Assembly: GCF_014784055.1 (NCBI RefSeq)
Contig: NZ_CP061813.1
Coordinates: 2,924,001 to 2,988,000, forward strand
Direction: 5' to 3'
DNA: 64,000 bases
DNA from: Polaribacter haliotis
Lineage (GTDB): Bacteria > Bacteroidota > Bacteroidia > Flavobacteriales > Flavobacteriaceae
A program made the position numbers and the translations under genes. This document shows, one piece after another, positions 17,324 through 28,800 of this stretch (position 1 is its first letter; each line of letters begins with the position of its first letter). The notes under the pieces were generated by a model that saw only the letters and a program-made list of their open reading frames with translations, was not told the origin of the DNA and made no database searches.

Positions 17324-18275
17324 ATTGAAATTTTACAAAAGGTAATTTAGATTGAATTTCACTGATTTTTAAATCTAAATTTTTTAAAAATTTCTGATGT
17401 TGCTCAGAATTTTCATTAAATGGTCTGTGAGAAATTCCTTTTTGTATGGTTTCTATTTCTTGCATTGTTTTCTGTGCTTCTTCACTAAACCAAGAGCTAG
17501 AAAATTTATTCCATATATAATTAACGGCAGTTGTATTCGGATGAATCATGTCTTCATTGTAAAAACGGTAATCCCTTAATTCATCCATCATAATTTCATA
17601 AGAAGGAAAATAATGAATATTATTTCTAGAATTTATTATACTGCAAATTCCTGAAATTAAATGAGATTTACTCTGTGTGTTTTCAACAAAACCGTCTTTT
17701 AAATGTCTTACAGGAGAAACTGTAAAAATTATCTGTACAGATGAGTTTACAGATTTTATAAGAGCAACGATTCCTTCTAAAATTTCTGAAACTTCATTAA
17801 CAGATAAAAGCTCTTTTAAGAACTTTTTTTGCGGAATTTTATGGCAGTTTGCAACTATTGCATCAGTTTCTATAAAACGATATACCCAAGAAGTACCAAG
17901 AGTTATAACAATATGGGTTGCTTCTTCTAATTGTTTTTTTGTTTGTCTTAATGCTGAATTTAGGTTTTCTAAAAGTTCGTTTTTATTTGCAGAACTTAAA
18001 CTAGAATGCGCATCAAAACAATGCCAACGTTCATTTTGATAAATTAAATCGTCTTGCGAATATATTTTTTCGTTGATTGCATTTGTAACCAAATGTTCAA
18101 TTGCTTTTGGTTGAAAAAGAATTCCAAACGGATTTTGGTTCGACTGAAATTTATAATAAGAAAGTTTCTCTCCAATATTTTCTGAAAAACAAGAACCAAT
18201 TAAAAGCAGTTTAGAATCGTAGTTTATAGGATTCCTTTCTTCTTTTTTAATTGGTATTTGCGTTAGAAAATTCAT
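17322..18275 (-). CDS. GSCFA-domain protein
   Basis: The 317-residue product has the signature LLIGSCFSENIG (about residues 25-36), which names the GSCFA family, followed by NPFGILFQP and a late DMIHPNTTAVNYIW motif. These proteins belong to the SGNH hydrolase-like group: the Ser/Cys block near the start and the D-x-x-H near the end fit an esterase-like site. The substrate is unknown. No signal peptide. Its start is 1 base away from the stop of alaS on the same strand, so the pair is an operon. Confidence 0.88.
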   Translation of the reverse strand: MNFLTQIPIKKEERNPINYDSKLLLIGSCFSENIGEKLSYYKFQSNQNPFGILFQPKAIEHLVTNAINEKIYSQDDLIYQNERWHCFDAHSSLSSANKNELLENLNSALRQTKKQLEEATHIVITLGTSWVYRFIETDAIVANCHKIPQKKFLKELLSVNEVSEILEGIVALIKSVNSSVQIIFTVSPVRHLKDGFVENTQSKSHLISGICSIINSRNNIHYFPSYEIMMDELRDYRFYNEDMIHPNTTAVNYIWNKFSSSWFSEEAQKTMQEIETIQKGISHRPFNENSEQHQKFLKNLDLKISEIQSKLPFVKFQ

Positions 18276-18276
18276 T

Positions 18277-20895
18277 TTAAACCAAATAATCTTTTGCTTT
18301 ATCTAAAGCATTAGGAATTCCTCCAGGATTTCTACCACCAGCAGTTGCGAAGAAATTTTGTCCTCCTCCACCTCCGTGAATTAATTTTCCTAGTTCTCTA
18401 ACAACTTTACCAGCATCATAACCACGTTGGTTGGCTAATTCTTTAGAAATATAACAAGTTAACATTGCTTTTTCTTTACTAGGAGCAGTAGCGAATAATA
18501 AAAATAAATTTTTATGGTCTTTTCCTAAATCGAAAGCTAAATTTTTAATTCCGTTTGCGTCTAAATCAACCTTTGTAGCTAAAAATTGAACACCATTAAT
18601 TTCTTGCAATTGGTTTTTTAATTCTCCAGATAAATTTTTGGCTTTATCTTTTAAAAGTTGCTCTATTTGTTTTTGTAAACTTGCATTTTCCTCTTGCAAT
18701 TTTTGCACAGCTTTTACAGGTTCTTTTGCATTATTAAGCAAATCTTTTATTTCGAATAAAGTTCTATTATTATCATAATAAAAATCTTTTACAGCTTCGT
18801 TTGTAATGGCTTCTATTCTTCGAATTCCTGATGCAACAGCGCCTTCAGATTTTATTTTAAAATGCCAAATATCCCCAGTGTTTTTTACATGCGTTCCACC
18901 ACAAAGTTCCATCGATTTCCCGAATTTTATAGCTCTAACAGTATCGCCATATTTTTCGCCAAATAAAGCCAAAGCACCTTCGTTTAAAGCTTGTTCCATA
19001 GGAATGTTTCTTCTTTCAATTAAAGGAAGTTTTCCTGCAATTCTTGCGTTTACAAAATCTTCTACATCACGCAATTCATCAGTCGTTAATTTAGAAAAAT
19101 GAGAAAAATCGAAACGTAAATATTTAGAATGTACAGCAGAACCTTTTTGCTCTACATGAACACCTAAAACCTCTCTTAAAGCTTGGTGTAAAAGGTGTGT
19201 TGCAGTATGATTACATTCGGTTCTGTAACGTTGTTTTTCATCTACAACTGCTTTAAAACTTTCATTTAAATGCTTTGGGAGGTTTTTCGTAAAATGAATT
19301 ATAACATTATTTTCTTTTTTGGTATCTAAAATATAAACCACATCTCCATGAACATCTTCTAAATAACCTTTATCGCCAACTTGTCCTCCACCTTCAGGAT
19401 AAAAAGGTGTTAAATTAAATACCAATTGATACATTTCGCCATCCTTTTTAGAAGTAACTTTTCTGTATCTAGTTAATTTTACATTTGCATCTAAAGAATC
19501 GTAACCGATAAATTCTTCCACTGCATCATCCACCAAAATAGTCCAATCTTCTGTAGACATTTCGCTTGCGGCTCTCGATCTATTTTTTTGTTTCTGAAGT
19601 TCCTCTTGGAACCCTTTTTCATCTAAAGTAAACCCTTTTTCAGAAAGAATTAAGGCTGTTAAATCTACTGGGAAACCAAAAGTATCGTACAATTCGAACA
19701 CTTTTTCTCCAGAAATTTCCTTAGATGAAGAGTTTTCGATAATTGCATCCAATAAAACCAAACCTTGGTCTAAAGTTCTTAAAAAAGAAGTTTCTTCCTC
19801 TTTAATTACATTTTCTATCAATTGTTTTTGAGCTTTTAATTCTGGGAAAGCTTCGCCCATTTTTTTGCTTAAAACATCTACTAATCTGTAAAGAAAAGGT
19901 TCTTTTTTATCTAAAAAAGTAAATCCATAACGAACGGCTCTTCGTAAAATTCTACGAATTACATAACCAGCACCAGTATTACTTGGTAACTGTCCATCAG
20001 CAATTGAAAAAGCGACAGCTCTTACATGATCGGAAATTACACGAGTTGCAATATCTTGCTTTTCATTATGTCCGTATTTTGTGTTGGTAATGGTTTCAAT
20101 TTCTCTAATGATTGGTGTAAAAACATCTGTATCGTAATTAGATTGTACGTTTTGTAATACCATACACAAACGTTCGAAACCCATTCCAGTATCTATATGT
20201 TTGTTCGGTAAATTCTCAAGAGACCCATCTGCTTTTCGGTTGTATTGCATAAAAACCAAATTCCAAATTTCTACAACTTGCGGATGATCTTCATTAATTA
20301 AAGTTCGACCATCTACTTTCGCTTTTTCTTCAGCAGAACGAATGTCTACATGAATTTCAGAACAAGGTCCACAAGGTCCTTGTTCGCCCATTTCCCAAAA
20401 ATTATCTTTTTTATTTCCTTTTAAAATACGGTCTTCAGCAATAAATTCTTTCCATAAATCAAATGCTTCAGTATCCATTTTTAATTTATCGGAATCTTCA
20501 CTTCCTTCAAACACTGTTACGTATAAAATGTCTTTATCAATTTTATAAACTTCGGTTAATAGTTCCCAAGCCCAAGCAATTGCCTCTTTTTTAAAGTAAT
20601 CTCCAAAAGACCAGTTCCCTAACATTTCGAATAATGTATGGTGGTAGGTGTCGTAACCAACTTCTTCTAAATCGTTGTGTTTTCCTGAAACACGTAAACA
20701 TTTTTGAGAATCTGCAATCCTATTCTTTTTAGGAATTCCATTTCCTAAGAAATACTCTTTAAATGGTGCCATACCAGAGTTTACAAACATTAATGTTGGA
20801 TCGTCTTTGGTAACCATTGGTGCAGAAGGCACAATTAAATGCGATTTTTCTTTATAAAAATTTAAAAAAGTAGCACGAACATCTTGAGATTTCAT
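18277..20895 (-). CDS. alaS: Alanyl-tRNA synthetase
   Basis: It charges tRNA-Ala. The 872-residue length is normal. The class II catalytic core is at the N-terminus ([54 protein letters not shown]). The editing domain has the Zn site [11 protein letters not shown] and [10 protein letters not shown], and the C-terminal C-Ala domain ends in [19 protein letters not shown]. All key motifs are present. It is divergent from the M23 peptidase gene. Confidence 0.98.
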   Translation of the reverse strand: MKSQDVRATFLNFYKEKSHLIVPSAPMVTKDDPTLMFVNSGMAPFKEYFLGNGIPKKNRIADSQKCLRVSGKHNDLEEVGYDTYHHTLFEMLGNWSFGDYFKKEAIAWAWELLTEVYKIDKDILYVTVFEGSEDSDKLKMDTEAFDLWKEFIAEDRILKGNKKDNFWEMGEQGPCGPCSEIHVDIRSAEEKAKVDGRTLINEDHPQVVEIWNLVFMQYNRKADGSLENLPNKHIDTGMGFERLCMVLQNVQSNYDTDVFTPIIREIETITNTKYGHNEKQDIATRVISDHVRAVAFSIADGQLPSNTGAGYVIRRILRRAVRYGFTFLDKKEPFLYRLVDVLSKKMGEAFPELKAQKQLIENVIKEEETSFLRTLDQGLVLLDAIIENSSSKEISGEKVFELYDTFGFPVDLTALILSEKGFTLDEKGFQEELQKQKNRSRAASEMSTEDWTILVDDAVEEFIGYDSLDANVKLTRYRKVTSKKDGEMYQLVFNLTPFYPEGGGQVGDKGYLEDVHGDVVYILDTKKENNVIIHFTKNLPKHLNESFKAVVDEKQRYRTECNHTATHLLHQALREVLGVHVEQKGSAVHSKYLRFDFSHFSKLTTDELRDVEDFVNARIAGKLPLIERRNIPMEQALNEGALALFGEKYGDTVRAIKFGKSMELCGGTHVKNTGDIWHFKIKSEGAVASGIRRIEAITNEAVKDFYYDNNRTLFEIKDLLNNAKEPVKAVQKLQEENASLQKQIEQLLKDKAKNLSGELKNQLQEINGVQFLATKVDLDANGIKNLAFDLGKDHKNLFLLFATAPSKEKAMLTCYISKELANQRGYDAGKVVRELGKLIHGGGGGQNFFATAGGRNPGGIPNALDKAKDYLV

Positions 20896-20980
20896 AAAAT
20901 TGAAGTTTCTAATTTTACTGAATTTTGTTAATTATTTTCTAAAAAAAACTACCTTAAAAAAGCAGTTGTAAAACATTTTG

Positions 20981-20988
20981 TAAATTTG
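20981..20988 (+). promoter_or_regulatory. Putative -7 box of the M23 peptidase gene
   Basis: TAAATTTG matches TAnnTTTG and lies about 70 bases before the ATG at 21057 in the 161-base divergent gap with alaS. A TTG at 20966-20968 is closer than a normal -33 element, so the call is tentative. Confidence 0.4.
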
Positions 20989-21056
20989 GGAGTTATTAAA
21001 AACGAGATTCTAATAAAAAAAACGAATTTAAAAACAAAAATAGTACATTTACCAAT

Positions 21057-22025
21057 ATGGCAAAAGTAAAATATTATTACGATGCAGATACGCTTTCTTA
21101 CAGAAAAATTGCTGTAAAGAAAAGTGCTTACTTCAAGAAATCTGTATTTGGTATTTTTGCTATCTTTTTAATAGCTTTTATAGGTTTTATTCTCTTTAGT
21201 CAGTTTATTATGTCTCCGAATGAAAGAGCATTAAATAGAGAGAATGAGAATTTAAAATTGAATTACGAAATACTTTCAAAAAGAATTGAAGAAAATGTTG
21301 GGATTTTAGCACAAATTCAAGAAAGAGACGATAATATTTATAGATCTTATTTTGAAGCAAATCCTATCCCAGAAGAACAAAGAAAAGCTGGTTTTGGTGG
21401 TGTAAATAGATATAAGCATTTAGATGGTTACGATAATTCTAAAATGATTACTAAGATTACCAAAGACGTAGATATTTTATCGAAACAAATGGTGGTTCAA
21501 TCTAAATCTTTGGACGAAATTGTTGCTCTTGCAAAAGAAAAAGAAGAAATGTTAGCGTCAATTCCTGCGATTCAGCCAGTAAAAAATGAAGATTTAAAAA
21601 GAATGGCTTCTGGTTATGGAATGCGAATTCATCCTATTTTAAAATATCGTAAAATGCATAAAGGAATGGATTTTACAGCGCCAGTTGGAACACCAATTTA
21701 CGCAACTGGAAATGGAAAAGTTATTCGTGCACAAAGAAGTAGTTCTTTTGGAAATGTTGTTTATATAGACCATGGTTATGGTTATAAAACGATATATGCA
21801 CACATGAGTATGATAAAAACTAGAAAAGGGAAAAAAGTAAAACGTGGCGATTTAATTGGTTATGTTGGAAATACGGGTTTATCTGCAGCAGCACATTTAC
21901 ATTACGAAGTTCATAAAAACGACAGAGCCGTAAATCCTATTTACTTTTATTATGGAGATTTAACTCCAGACGAATTCGAAGCGATGCAAAAAGCAGCTGC
22001 TATAGAAGGGCAGTCTTATGATTAA
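21057..22025 (+). CDS. M23-family (LytM) peptidase, membrane-anchored
   Basis: The 322-residue product has a cytoplasmic N-terminus (about 1-28), one membrane segment (about 30-51), a coiled-coil (about 55-165) and an M23 domain (about 185-300). Zn ligands are H201 and D205 (HKGMDF) and H282 (HLHYEV), with H280 as the catalytic partner. It should cut peptidoglycan cross-links or, like other coiled-coil LytM proteins, help control cell separation or shape. All active-site residues are present, so it is likely an active enzyme. It is followed by a MerR-type regulator gene. Confidence 0.92.
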   Translation: MAKVKYYYDADTLSYRKIAVKKSAYFKKSVFGIFAIFLIAFIGFILFSQFIMSPNERALNRENENLKLNYEILSKRIEENVGILAQIQERDDNIYRSYFEANPIPEEQRKAGFGGVNRYKHLDGYDNSKMITKITKDVDILSKQMVVQSKSLDEIVALAKEKEEMLASIPAIQPVKNEDLKRMASGYGMRIHPILKYRKMHKGMDFTAPVGTPIYATGNGKVIRAQRSSSFGNVVYIDHGYGYKTIYAHMSMIKTRKGKKVKRGDLIGYVGNTGLSAAAHLHYEVHKNDRAVNPIYFYYGDLTPDEFEAMQKAAAIEGQSYD

Positions 22026-22142
22026 ATTGGAAGTTGGGAGTGACAATAAATGAATATCTTAAAAAAAAGAGATTTTTTCTAAAACTTATTCATTTACTTT
22101 GAATCTTGAACCCAAAACCAAAACAAACCTTGAACCCACAGT

Positions 22143-22472
22143 ATGCATGTAGATTTACCAGAAAAAAGATACTATAAAATTGGCGAAGTTGCAAAAGCAT
22201 TTAACGTGAATGCGTCTTTAATTCGTTTTTGGGAAAAAGAGTTCGATATTATAAAACCTAAGAAAAATGCGAAAGGTAACCGCCTTTTTACGCAAGATGA
22301 TATCGTAAATTTTAAGCTAATTTTTAATTTAGTAAAAGAAAGAGGTTTTACTTTAGAAGGAGCAAAACAAAAGCTGAAGAAAAACCCAGAATCTACCTTT
22401 AATAAGCACGAAATAATTACAAGATTAGAATCTGTAAAAGCAGAATTGAATAAAATTAAAAATCAATTGTAA
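22143..22472 (+). CDS. MerR-family transcriptional regulator, short form
   Basis: The 109-residue product is a MerR winged-helix domain (about 10-80: YKIGEVAKAFNVNASLIRFWEKEF, GNRLFTQDDIVNFKLI) with a short C-terminal coiled-coil and no ligand-binding domain. Short MerR proteins of this type are often found next to M23 peptidase genes in Bacteroidota, as I recall. The target is not known. Confidence 0.9.
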   Translation: MHVDLPEKRYYKIGEVAKAFNVNASLIRFWEKEFDIIKPKKNAKGNRLFTQDDIVNFKLIFNLVKERGFTLEGAKQKLKKNPESTFNKHEIITRLESVKAELNKIKNQL

Positions 22473-22491
22473 CAGAATATGTATTTCTGTG

Positions 22492-22538
22492 TCTAATAAT
22501 TGATAATAGCTCTAATAATTGATAATAGCTCTAATAAT
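22492..22538. repeat. Tandem 19-base repeat, 2.5 copies
   Basis: TCTAATAATTGATAATAGC is repeated exactly at 22492-22510 and 22511-22529, with a partial third copy to 22538. It lies in the gap upstream of lemA. It could be slippage or a regulatory element. Confidence 0.85.
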
Positions 22539-22614
22539 CTTTAAATTCTCACGAATATTAGGTATTTTTGAAGCAATAAAAAAAAATCAACTAACAAATT
22601 TAAAAATAGAAATT

Positions 22615-23211
22615 ATGAAAAAATGGTTAATTCCAGTAATAGTTATAGCTATAATTGGTTATGCAATTTACAGTTGGGCAGTAGGTTTTAATAACACTGC
22701 AGTAAAATTAAACGAAAATGTATCTGAATCTTGGGGTAATGTGGAAACTGCGTACCAAAGAAGAACAGATTTAATTGGAAATTTAGTAAATACTGTAAAA
22801 GGAGCTGCAGATTACGAAAAAGGAACTTTAGTAGAAGTAATTGAGGCAAGAGCAAAAGCAACTTCTGTAAACATAGATCCATCTAATATTACACCAGAAC
22901 AATTAGCACAATTTAATAAAGTACAAGGTGGTTTAAGTGGCGCTTTAAAAAGTTTGTTGGTAACTGTCGAAAGATATCCTGACTTGAAAGCGAATCAAAA
23001 TTTCTTAAAATTACAAGACGAATTAGCAAGTACAGAAAACCAAATTTTAACAGCAAGAACTCGTTATAACGAAAATATTAAGCCTTTTAACAATCACGTT
23101 AAAACGTTTCCAAACTCAATATTAGCAGGTTGGTTTAATTTTGAAGGAAAACCATATTTCCAGTCAGAAGCAGGAGCAGAAAACCCAGTTAAAGTAGATT
23201 TTAGTAAATAA
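22615..23211 (+). CDS. lemA: LemA-family membrane protein
   Basis: I choose the start at 22615 (MKKWLIPVIVIAIIGYAIYSW), since the longer frame from 22519 reads through the repeat region. The 198-residue product has an N-terminal membrane anchor (about 4-21) and a LemA helical domain with the hallmark NVSESWGNVETAYQRRTDLIGNLVNTVKG and LQDELASTENQI...ARTRYNE. The role of LemA is poorly known. It forms a cluster with two TPM-domain genes 6 and 5 bases apart, a common grouping. Confidence 0.93.
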   Translation: MKKWLIPVIVIAIIGYAIYSWAVGFNNTAVKLNENVSESWGNVETAYQRRTDLIGNLVNTVKGAADYEKGTLVEVIEARAKATSVNIDPSNITPEQLAQFNKVQGGLSGALKSLLVTVERYPDLKANQNFLKLQDELASTENQILTARTRYNENIKPFNNHVKTFPNSILAGWFNFEGKPYFQSEAGAENPVKVDFSK

Positions 23212-23217
23212 TAAAAG

Positions 23218-23652
23218 ATGTCTAAAGTAGAAGAATTTCTTAGTCCAGCAGAAGAAAAGGAAATTATTTCTGCGATTAGAATAGCAGAGACAAATACTTC
23301 TGGCGAAATACGTGTGCATATTGAAGCTTCTTCCGAGAAAGACCATTATGAACGTGCGTTAGAAGTATTTCATCTGTTAAAGATGGACAATACAAAAGAC
23401 GCTAATGCCGTCTTAATTTATGTTGCTGTAAATGATAAAAAATTTGTTATTTATGGCGATAAAGGAATAAATAAAGTGGTTCCCAAAGACTTTTGGGATA
23501 CCACCAAAGACGTAATTCAAAATAACTTTAAAAAAGGAAATTTTAAACAAGGTATTGTTGATGGAATTTTAAAAGCTGGAGAAGAATTACAAGATCATTT
23601 TCCTTGGCAAATTGATGATGAAAACGAATTATCTAATGAAATTTCTAAATAA
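23218..23652 (+). CDS. TPM-domain protein, cytoplasmic form
   Basis: The 144-residue product is a TPM (TLP18.3/Psb32/MOLO-1) domain without a signal peptide: EIISAIRIAETNTSGEIRVHIE, NAVLIYVAVNDKKFVIYGDKGINKVVP and QGIVDGILKAGEELQ. TPM domains are found in proteins for photosystem repair and membrane protein assembly; in bacteria the function is not settled. It lies between lemA and a second TPM gene. Confidence 0.88.
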   Translation: MSKVEEFLSPAEEKEIISAIRIAETNTSGEIRVHIEASSEKDHYERALEVFHLLKMDNTKDANAVLIYVAVNDKKFVIYGDKGINKVVPKDFWDTTKDVIQNNFKKGNFKQGIVDGILKAGEELQDHFPWQIDDENELSNEISK

Positions 23653-23656
23653 TTAA

Positions 23657-24478
23657 ATGAATTTCTTGAAATCAATTAAAGTCGTAATATTCTTATTTGG
23701 AATTTTTTCCACTCAATTAATTTTTGGGCAATTTACTGTTCCAGAGAAACCGAAATTTCAAACAAGCGTTTACGATTACACAAAACTTCTTTCAGATAAT
23801 CAAAAAACAAGTTTAGAAAATAAACTTGTTCGATATTCAGATTCTACATCCACACAAATTGTTGTTATAATTATTGAAACCACAAAGAACGAGAGTATTG
23901 GAATTCTTGCTCCAAGATGGGCACAAAAATGGGGAATTGGTCAAGCCAAAGAAGACAATGGAATACTTATTTTATTAGCCGAAAAAGATCGTAAAATTTG
24001 GATTGCTCCTGGTTATGGAATAGAGCCAATTTTAACTGCAGGAATCGTTGGAGATATTACAAGAAATGTAATTATTCCAGAATTTAAAAGAGGCGATTTT
24101 TATGGTGGATTAGACAAAGGGTCAGATGCAATCTTTCAACTGTTAAATGGCGTATATAAAGGATCTCGCAAAGAAAATGCGAAAGGTTTCGACCCTGGAA
24201 TTATATTTTTTATTTTAATAATTATCATATTTATTATTTTAATCTCTAGAGGAAATAAAAATAATGGAAGTGGAGGAAAACGCTTTAGAAGAGGTTCTTT
24301 AGCAGATACAATTTTCGATACTATTATTTTAAGCAACGCTGGTAGAGGTGGAGGAAGTTTTGGTGGTGGCTTTGGAGGCTCTTCTTCTGGAGGTGGTTTT
24401 GGAGGTTCGTCAGGAGGTTTTGGTGGCGGATTTGGTGGTGGTGGATTTAGTGGTGGTGGAGCAGGTGGAAGCTGGTAA
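23657..24478 (+). CDS. TPM-domain protein with signal peptide, membrane segment and Gly-rich tail
   Basis: The 273-residue product has a signal peptide (ends near STQLIFGQ), a TPM domain (about 35-165: VYDYTKLLSDNQKTSLENKL, NGILILLAEKDRKIWIAPGYGIE), one membrane segment (about 176-196) and a Gly/Ser/Phe-rich low-complexity tail (about 220-273, GGGSFGGGFGGSSSGGG...). This is the YgcG-like layout, common next to lemA. It would expose the TPM domain to the periplasm. It closes the lemA-TPM-TPM operon. Confidence 0.9.
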   Translation: MNFLKSIKVVIFLFGIFSTQLIFGQFTVPEKPKFQTSVYDYTKLLSDNQKTSLENKLVRYSDSTSTQIVVIIIETTKNESIGILAPRWAQKWGIGQAKEDNGILILLAEKDRKIWIAPGYGIEPILTAGIVGDITRNVIIPEFKRGDFYGGLDKGSDAIFQLLNGVYKGSRKENAKGFDPGIIFFILIIIIFIILISRGNKNNGSGGKRFRRGSLADTIFDTIILSNAGRGGGSFGGGFGGSSSGGGFGGSSGGFGGGFGGGGFSGGGAGGSW

Positions 24479-24598
24479 ATAATCTTTCTTTCTTGAAAAT
24501 TTAACCTTCTCAAAGAAAATTTATACTTCAAATTTTATTTTTAACAAGGAAAAACGGAACGCTTTTTGATGATTATTAAGAAAAAAATAATTGTATTT

Positions 24599-25444
24599 AT
24601 GTTAAAGAAAATTTCGTTTGTATTTAGTTTTTTGTTGTTGATGAGTTGTCAGAATTTCGGGCAATTAAAAATGTTGGCAGATTTGCCTAAAGATTTAAAA
24701 GAAGTTTCTGGAACTGAAATTGTAGCAAAATCTGATTTAATTTGGATGATAAATGATGGAGGAAATAAACCAGAATTATTTGGTTTAAATGAAAAAGGAA
24801 AAATCATTAAAGAGATTTACATTAAAGCCAAAAACCACGATTGGGAAGATTTAACTTCCGATGAAAAAGGAAATATTTACATTGGCGATTTCGGAAACAA
24901 CTTAAACAGAAGAAAAAATTTGTCTATTATTATTGTCGAACAAAATGAGTTGGATGAAAAGAATGCTGAAGTAGACGAAATTGAATTCGAATATCCGAAT
25001 CAGACTAAATTTCCACCTAAAAAGAAAAATAAGTTTTTTGATACTGAAGGTTTTTTCTACTTTAAAAAATCACTTTATATTTTTACCAAAAGTAGAGTAA
25101 AAGGAAATTACGGAAAAACAACGATGTATAAAATTCCTGCTAAAAAAGGAAAATACGTAGCAGAAATTGTAGGAGAATTCGAAAACTGTAGCAGTTTAGA
25201 ATGTTGGATAACTTCTGCAGATATTTCTGAAGATGGAAAAAAAGTAGCATTATTATCTCAGAAAAATGTACTAATCTTTACTGATTTTAAAGAGGATAAT
25301 TTCCTCTCAGGAAAGGTTCAAAAGATTGAATTAACACATCGTTCTCAAAAAGAAGGCATTACTTTTAAAGACAACAATACCTTATTAATTACAGACGAAA
25401 AAGCGCACGGAGCTGGAGGTAACTTATATGAGTTGAAGATTTAA
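24599..25444 (+). CDS. Lipoprotein with propeller-like fold, function unknown
   Basis: I place the start at 24599, which gives MLKKISFVFSFLLLMSC, a lipoprotein signal (Cys16), and 281 residues. The mature part has repeated short strands typical of a beta-propeller (SDLIWMINDGGNKPELFGLN, NIYIGDFGNNLNRRKNL, KSLYIFTKSR, NNTLLITDEKAHG). SdiA-regulated or NHL-type lipoproteins look like this. No catalytic motif was seen. Its stop overlaps the convergent DUF423 gene by 4 bases. Confidence 0.75.
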   Translation: MLKKISFVFSFLLLMSCQNFGQLKMLADLPKDLKEVSGTEIVAKSDLIWMINDGGNKPELFGLNEKGKIIKEIYIKAKNHDWEDLTSDEKGNIYIGDFGNNLNRRKNLSIIIVEQNELDEKNAEVDEIEFEYPNQTKFPPKKKNKFFDTEGFFYFKKSLYIFTKSRVKGNYGKTTMYKIPAKKGKYVAEIVGEFENCSSLECWITSADISEDGKKVALLSQKNVLIFTDFKEDNFLSGKVQKIELTHRSQKEGITFKDNNTLLITDEKAHGAGGNLYELKI

Positions 25445-25824
25445 AAAAGAATCACAAACTTGTAAAATAACAAAGCCCAACCTGCAACTAAAAACAAACC
25501 TCCTAAAGGTGTAATTGGTCCTAAAAAACGTAGTTTTTTATTATTTACAGAAGAAATTACCAAACCATAAATAGAAAACGAAAACAAGAAAACACCAATT
25601 ATAAAAGCATGGATAATATATCTGTCAATTGGAATTTCCGAGTTTAATTGAAATCCTAAAATCAACAATACAATTGCGTGATACATTTGGTATTTTACGC
25701 CAGTTTCAAAACTTTGTAACTGCTCTATATTTAATTTTTTCTTCAATAAATGTGCTCCAAAAGCACCTAAAATAATTGCTAAGCATCCAAAGAACGCTCC
25801 AAAAAGTAAACCTTGCTGACTCAT
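25441..25824 (-). CDS. DUF423-family membrane protein
   Basis: The 127-residue product has four hydrophobic segments and the family hallmarks GAFGAHLLKKKL, FETGVKYQMYHAIVLL and ITPLGGLFLVAGWALL. DUF423 proteins are small inner-membrane proteins of unknown function. It lies 6 bases after the metallophosphatase gene on the same strand. Confidence 0.92.
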   Translation of the reverse strand: MSQQGLLFGAFFGCLAIILGAFGAHLLKKKLNIEQLQSFETGVKYQMYHAIVLLILGFQLNSEIPIDRYIIHAFIIGVFLFSFSIYGLVISSVNNKKLRFLGPITPLGGLFLVAGWALLFYKFVILF

Positions 25825-25830
25825 ATTTTT

Positions 25831-28800
25831 CTAAAAATCGAAACCTAAACTAAATGTTATTCTTAAACCATCACTACTGTTAAACGCACCAACACTTGTG
25901 GTTAGCATATTTGCTGCGTTTAAGAAAAATCCTCCACCATAAGATGTATTTGGAGTTGGAGAATCTAATGGAGCAAATACAATGTTATCTGGAGATTCCC
26001 AAACTTTTCCATAATCGAAACCACCATAAACACCAATATTAATTGGCAGAATTGCAGTTCTTAGGTTGCTAATGTTATAGCGAATATCTGTTGTATGATA
26101 AAATGCATTCTTTCCAGTAAAACGTTCGTTTCTATAACCACGTAAACCTTCATTTCCTCCAATTGTTGCGGCTTGGTAAAATTCAAAATCATTTCCAAAA
26201 GTAAAATGTCCATCTACCTTAGAAGCTAAAACTAATTTTCCATTAGGTATTATTTTATGAGTAATACCTAAGGATGTTGTGGCGTAAGAGAAATTACGTT
26301 TGCTATTTAAACTTCTTGTATGCCCCAATAATGCATTAAATTCTACACCTAAAGTTGGAAAAGCAGGATTGTCTGAATGTTGGTAATAATAACTAGCTTC
26401 TGTATTAAAGAAATTTTGGGCTTTAAAGATTTTGTTTGTTGCTAAATACTGTGTTTCTAAAAAACGATTAGAAGTTCTTTCAACATCAAAATTTTGAAAA
26501 TTAGCAGCTAATTTAATTTCAGCACCTAAATCTCCTCTATATTTTAAAAAAGAACCCACTTGAATTTTTCTGATCTTAACTCTATTAAAATTTCTATTTT
26601 CCAAATCATCTGCTTCTGGGTTGTAAGAATTATTACCATATCCAAAGAAATTTCTAGCATAATTTGGGCTGTTAAATTGTGCATTTAAACCTAAATTTAA
26701 ACGATCTAAAATATTGGCATATTCTCCATTGTATTTTAATTCGTAACCATTTGTTGCGAAAAAATAATAACCTTCTATAATGTGTTTTCTAGTAAATGGA
26801 TTTCTTTCGAAACTATTTACTAAAAGTGTATTTTTTAACCCGATTTTAATACCATCATCTGGATTGTAACCAATTGCAGGAGAAATTAAATTACTTCTAC
26901 TTTTTAACTTTTTGTAGTTATATGTATTTGTTTTATAATCGTCTGTAATTTTTTTATGAACATTAGTTGTTTTAAATGTATTTTTCTTTGACTTTTGATC
27001 GTAAACTTTTACGTTTTTCTTGTTATTAATTTCGTAAGTATCATTATTTAAACCCCCAATAATTTTCAATTTTATAGTTTTATTTCCATTTTTTCCATTC
27101 AAAAGAAAGACATCATCATCGTCTAAACCATACATCCAAATTTCTTTGGTAACTTTATATTTGTAGGTTCTTTCATGTACAATATCTGCTTTTTCTCCAT
27201 CTTTAATTCTGTAAACAGCAACTTTTGTATCGCCATTTCGAAAACGTTCAATTTCGAACCAATCGTCTTTATTAGTTCCTGTTATAACTTGAAACTTATT
27301 TAAGTGTTTAAAATATTTATCGGAAATTTTTTGAAGATTTTTTCTTCTTCCTTTCAATTTTCGTTTAATATCGTCGATACTTTCATCTCTAACTTCTTTT
27401 GGAAATTTAGAAAAGGCACTTTCTATAACTTTGTCTGTAATTTGATTTTGAATAATAGAAACTTGTTTGTCCCAAATTTCTTTGTTAGATTCTCGAATCA
27501 ATCTCATGTCTAATGGATAAGCAGACATACTAAAATGTTGTGGGCTTTTTATGTCCTCCTCATAAGAACGCATTCCTTTTAAAGCAGGAATGGAACCTGT
27601 TAAAAGATTCATTAAAAAACCATCACTAAAAATAGAAAAAGCTTGGTCTCTATCTCTTGGAACTGGTCTATAAACAACTTTTTCCCCTTCTTTAAATTCT
27701 GCCCATCTCCATTGGTCTTGATGCCTGTCCCAATCTCCAATTAACATGTCAAACAAACGTGCTCTTATATAAGAGGCTTCATCTAAAATGTACTTTTCGT
27801 CTTTTGCTAAATTCTTTCTTAAATCGTCTGTACTAATAATTTCATCAGAAAAACCAAAGTACTTTTTATCTCCATGTCCATCTGCAGTTCTTGCTTCAAT
27901 CATGTACAGTTCATCACCAAATTCTGCATTAAATTTTTGCAAGCCTTTCTGTTTTGGTACATAAAACAAAATTGGTTTTGTATGGTAAACATCTATGGCT
28001 TCTGCCAATTTATCAATCGTAAAAGGTGCATATGGATGAGATCCCGTAAAAACATCTAACAACAAGTCTTCTGTGTATGTTTTTTTAAATTGACCTTCTA
28101 CATATTGGTTTTTAAAAGCAACAGCTTGTAAATATTGTACAGCATTTTTTCTTAAAGCTCGCATTACATATTCTCTACCATCTTTACCTTCTAATCTTAA
28201 AGATTTAGATTGATGTCCTCCACCTTTTCTAACAGGTTTTAAACCTCCATATAAAGTATCTAAATTTACAGTTGGTGCTACGATTTTTTGACCAAAATAT
28301 TTACGATATCTTTTTCCCCAAAGAAATTTATAAAACTTTCCTCTTTTAGTTTCTGAATCTTTATAAATTCCAGCTTCTTTTTCTGTAAGTTTTGCGTTTG
28401 GGAAATTTGTAAATTCTACAACACTATCTTTTTTGAAAACATTGGCTTCAAAAACTATTTTACGCTCTTTTGCAGTATAAAAATGAACTGTAGAAGCTCC
28501 GTCTTCATATACATCTAGTCTTGCAAAACCTTGTGTTCCGTATGAAAAAAGACCACCATTTACATTTTTTGTCGCAGTAAATTTAGAACCAGAACCACTT
28601 ACAATTTGTGGTATATTATCTTGTACTATGTATTGGATACTATGTTCGTGCCCAGAAACAAAAATTATTTTTTCGTTCTGTTGTGCCAAACTAATAATTC
28701 GTTTTCTTAAATGATTGTATTTATCGTTTTGTTGGTCTGTATTTGTAACTCCAGATGCTTTTCTAAGAATATTTAAAGCAGAACCAAAAACTGGTAAAGG

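Noticed and set aside
24136..24531. Pro-rich open frame opposite the TPM gene tail
   Set aside because: It is the antisense of the Gly-rich tail (GGN repeats read as CCN Pro codons), with no start signal or family match.
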